Assembly (NCBI GenBank): GCA_029557025.1
Contig: JAKPRU010001151.1
Coordinates: forward strand, 1 to 6,622
DNA length: 6,622 bases
Source: Candidatus Omnitrophota bacterium
GTDB taxonomy: Bacteria; Hinthialibacterota; Hinthialibacteria; Hinthialibacterales; JAKPRU01
Direction of reading: 5' to 3'
Shown here one piece after another: positions 5,600 to 6,622 of the stretch; the first letter of the stretch is position 1, and each line of letters opens with the position of its first letter. Under the pieces are notes generated by a model. That model had not been told where the DNA came from, did no database searches, and saw only the letters and a list, made by a program, of their open reading frames with translations. Made by a program: the position numbers and the translations under genes.

Positions 5600-6622
5600 T
5601 CACGGCGTGCCGATGGAGAACTCCAGCGCCGCAATATCGAGCGGATTCAGCAGAATCGTCGGCGGATTGCCCCCGACAGCTGTTTCAATCAGCGGCGCGT
5701 TACTAAGCAGGCTGACAGCTGTACCCAACGGACCTCTCAGCGCAATCCGCCCGGCCTCGGTCCGTGCATTCACCGCCAGAACCAACCGCTTCTCTCCAAG
5801 CGTCCAGGATCGCAGGCAAACTCCGGGGGAGAGGGCCGGAACCTCCATTTCCGAGGGAGTTCCATCAATCAGATAGGGGATGATCGGTTTTAGACTTTTC
5901 GCGACACTCTTCATATCCTCCCAACAGCCCGCGCGCTTTGTCTCCTGGCAGGACCACCAAAATAGACCCCTGGCGTTATGAATCACTGCCATCCAAGCCA
6001 TGACACGGGACTCTTCCAGAGTCGGATGACGACCATTCGAAGGCGCGAACGCTTGCAGGCATGGAATCAGGCTCCGGTTTCCTTTCATTGCCTGCCATGC
6101 ACGTGAAACCACATTCCCAACCATATCCAATGAACCGGACGGAACCGGATTACAGGCCGGGATGAACAGATCACACGTATTGGAATACCCCGAAAACATT
6201 ACTGGAGTTTCTTCCATCACAAATACCGGATGAAAATGATCCACATCCCGGATAATCGCCCGCGCGGTATCCAGGTATCCGGGTTCAATTCCCGCCCGGC
6301 TCGGATGGTTCATCAGGACATATCCCAGAAGGGCCGGATGATCTTTTACACGACATACCGCCTCTCGCAGCCCTTCCCGGTCCAGGTCGGGGACCAGGAA
6401 CGGCTCCGTATTCAGAATCGACCACAGACCCAGCTCTTTGCAACGGTCCAGGTACAAAATCGCTTCCCGCTCGCCCGAAAAATCGGGGATGTTCCGGTCT
6501 ATAACCGTATTGAACCCGGCCTCTACCAATTCAGCGATATCAGGCACATCATACATTCCAATCGGAAAGATCGGCTGCCCGTCTATGCACAGCATCTTGT
6601 CCTCACGGAGCTCGACCTTTGG
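5600..6622 (-). CDS. Glycoside-hydrolase-like TIM-barrel protein, probably 5'-truncated by the window edge
   Basis: The frame stays open to the right edge. From the ATG at 6595 it encodes 331 residues; nine more codons (PKVELREDK) run to 6622. The segment LREDKMLCIDGQPIFPIGMY resembles the first strand of glycoside-hydrolase-like proteins (xxVDGKPFFPIGIY), which suggests that the true start is upstream. GAGG (6604-6601), five bases before ATG 6595, keeps that start possible. From that Met, residues 10-240 look like a barrel: HPALLGYVLMNHP (86-98), DVDHFHPVFVME (117-128), NGRHPTLEESRVMAWMAVIH (187-206), ARGLFWWSC (208-216). The last 85 or so residues look like a beta-sandwich. In related proteins the HPALLGY segment is followed by W-x-x-DEP, with the acidic residue likely catalytic; here it is NHP. 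The later DPYP-like position reads NPVP. It may be inactive or have another substrate. A carbohydrate-binding or sensing role is speculation. It is first in the visible operon, six bases before tlyA. Confidence 0.7.
   Translation of the reverse strand, partial: PKVELREDKMLCIDGQPIFPIGMYDVPDIAELVEAGFNTVIDRNIPDFSGEREAILYLDRCKELGLWSILNTEPFLVPDLDREGLREAVCRVKDHPALLGYVLMNHPSRAGIEPGYLDTARAIIRDVDHFHPVFVMEETPVMFSGYSNTCDLFIPACNPVPSGSLDMVGNVVSRAWQAMKGNRSLIPCLQAFAPSNGRHPTLEESRVMAWMAVIHNARGLFWWSCQETKRAGCWEDMKSVAKSLKPIIPYLIDGTPSEMEVPALSPGVCLRSWTLGEKRLVLAVNARTEAGRIALRGPLGTAVSLLSNAPLIETAVGGNPPTILLNPLDIAALEFSIGTP

Overview
The window comes from a bacterial chromosome of moderate GC content. The organism cannot be named from the sequence. 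A stand-alone exported WD40 propeller, a housekeeping operon and a degenerate glycoside-hydrolase-like protein together would suit an uncultured lineage rich in WD40 proteins (PVC-like or related candidate phyla), but this is only an impression.

Left part (1-1630), plus strand. The window opens on the last 11 codons and stop of a gene whose C-terminus nearly matches that of the complete gene at 325-1398, so at least two paralogous genes lie in tandem. The complete gene encodes an exported protein with one seven-bladed WD40-type propeller. The 3' flank is duplicated with the gene: 1-265 and 1362-1579 share the C-terminal coding tail, the post-stop sequence, a G/C-rich hairpin and a final 23-base block containing TTGACG. 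The copies differ by small indels. Copy A (1-265) carries about 22 extra bases with the motif CCCTTTCGACAGGCTCAGGG, which resembles a widespread bacterial extragenic repeat. The gene-free stretches 38-324 and 1399-1630 hold these repeats and several hairpins. I see no RNA gene in them and no classical terminator with a U-tract.

Right part (1631-6622), minus strand, convergent with the WD40 gene. In transcription order it holds a glycoside-hydrolase-like TIM-barrel protein (probably cut by the right edge), tlyA (S4-domain 2'-O-methyltransferase family), nadK (NAD kinase) and pcrA/uvrD (superfamily 1 DNA helicase). The gaps are 6 bases, then a 23-base overlap, then an ATGA-type 4-base overlap, so this is almost certainly one translationally coupled operon. 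Its promoter must lie beyond position 6622. The tlyA-nadK pair is a familiar bacterial linkage that is often followed by recN; here a helicase takes that place. The glycosidase-like gene is the odd member, and its apparent active-site positions look degraded.

The most interesting items are the tandem WD40 unit with its duplicated structured 3' flank, and the possible pseudo-glycosidase fused into an informational operon. I found no CRISPR array, tRNA, rRNA or transposase.
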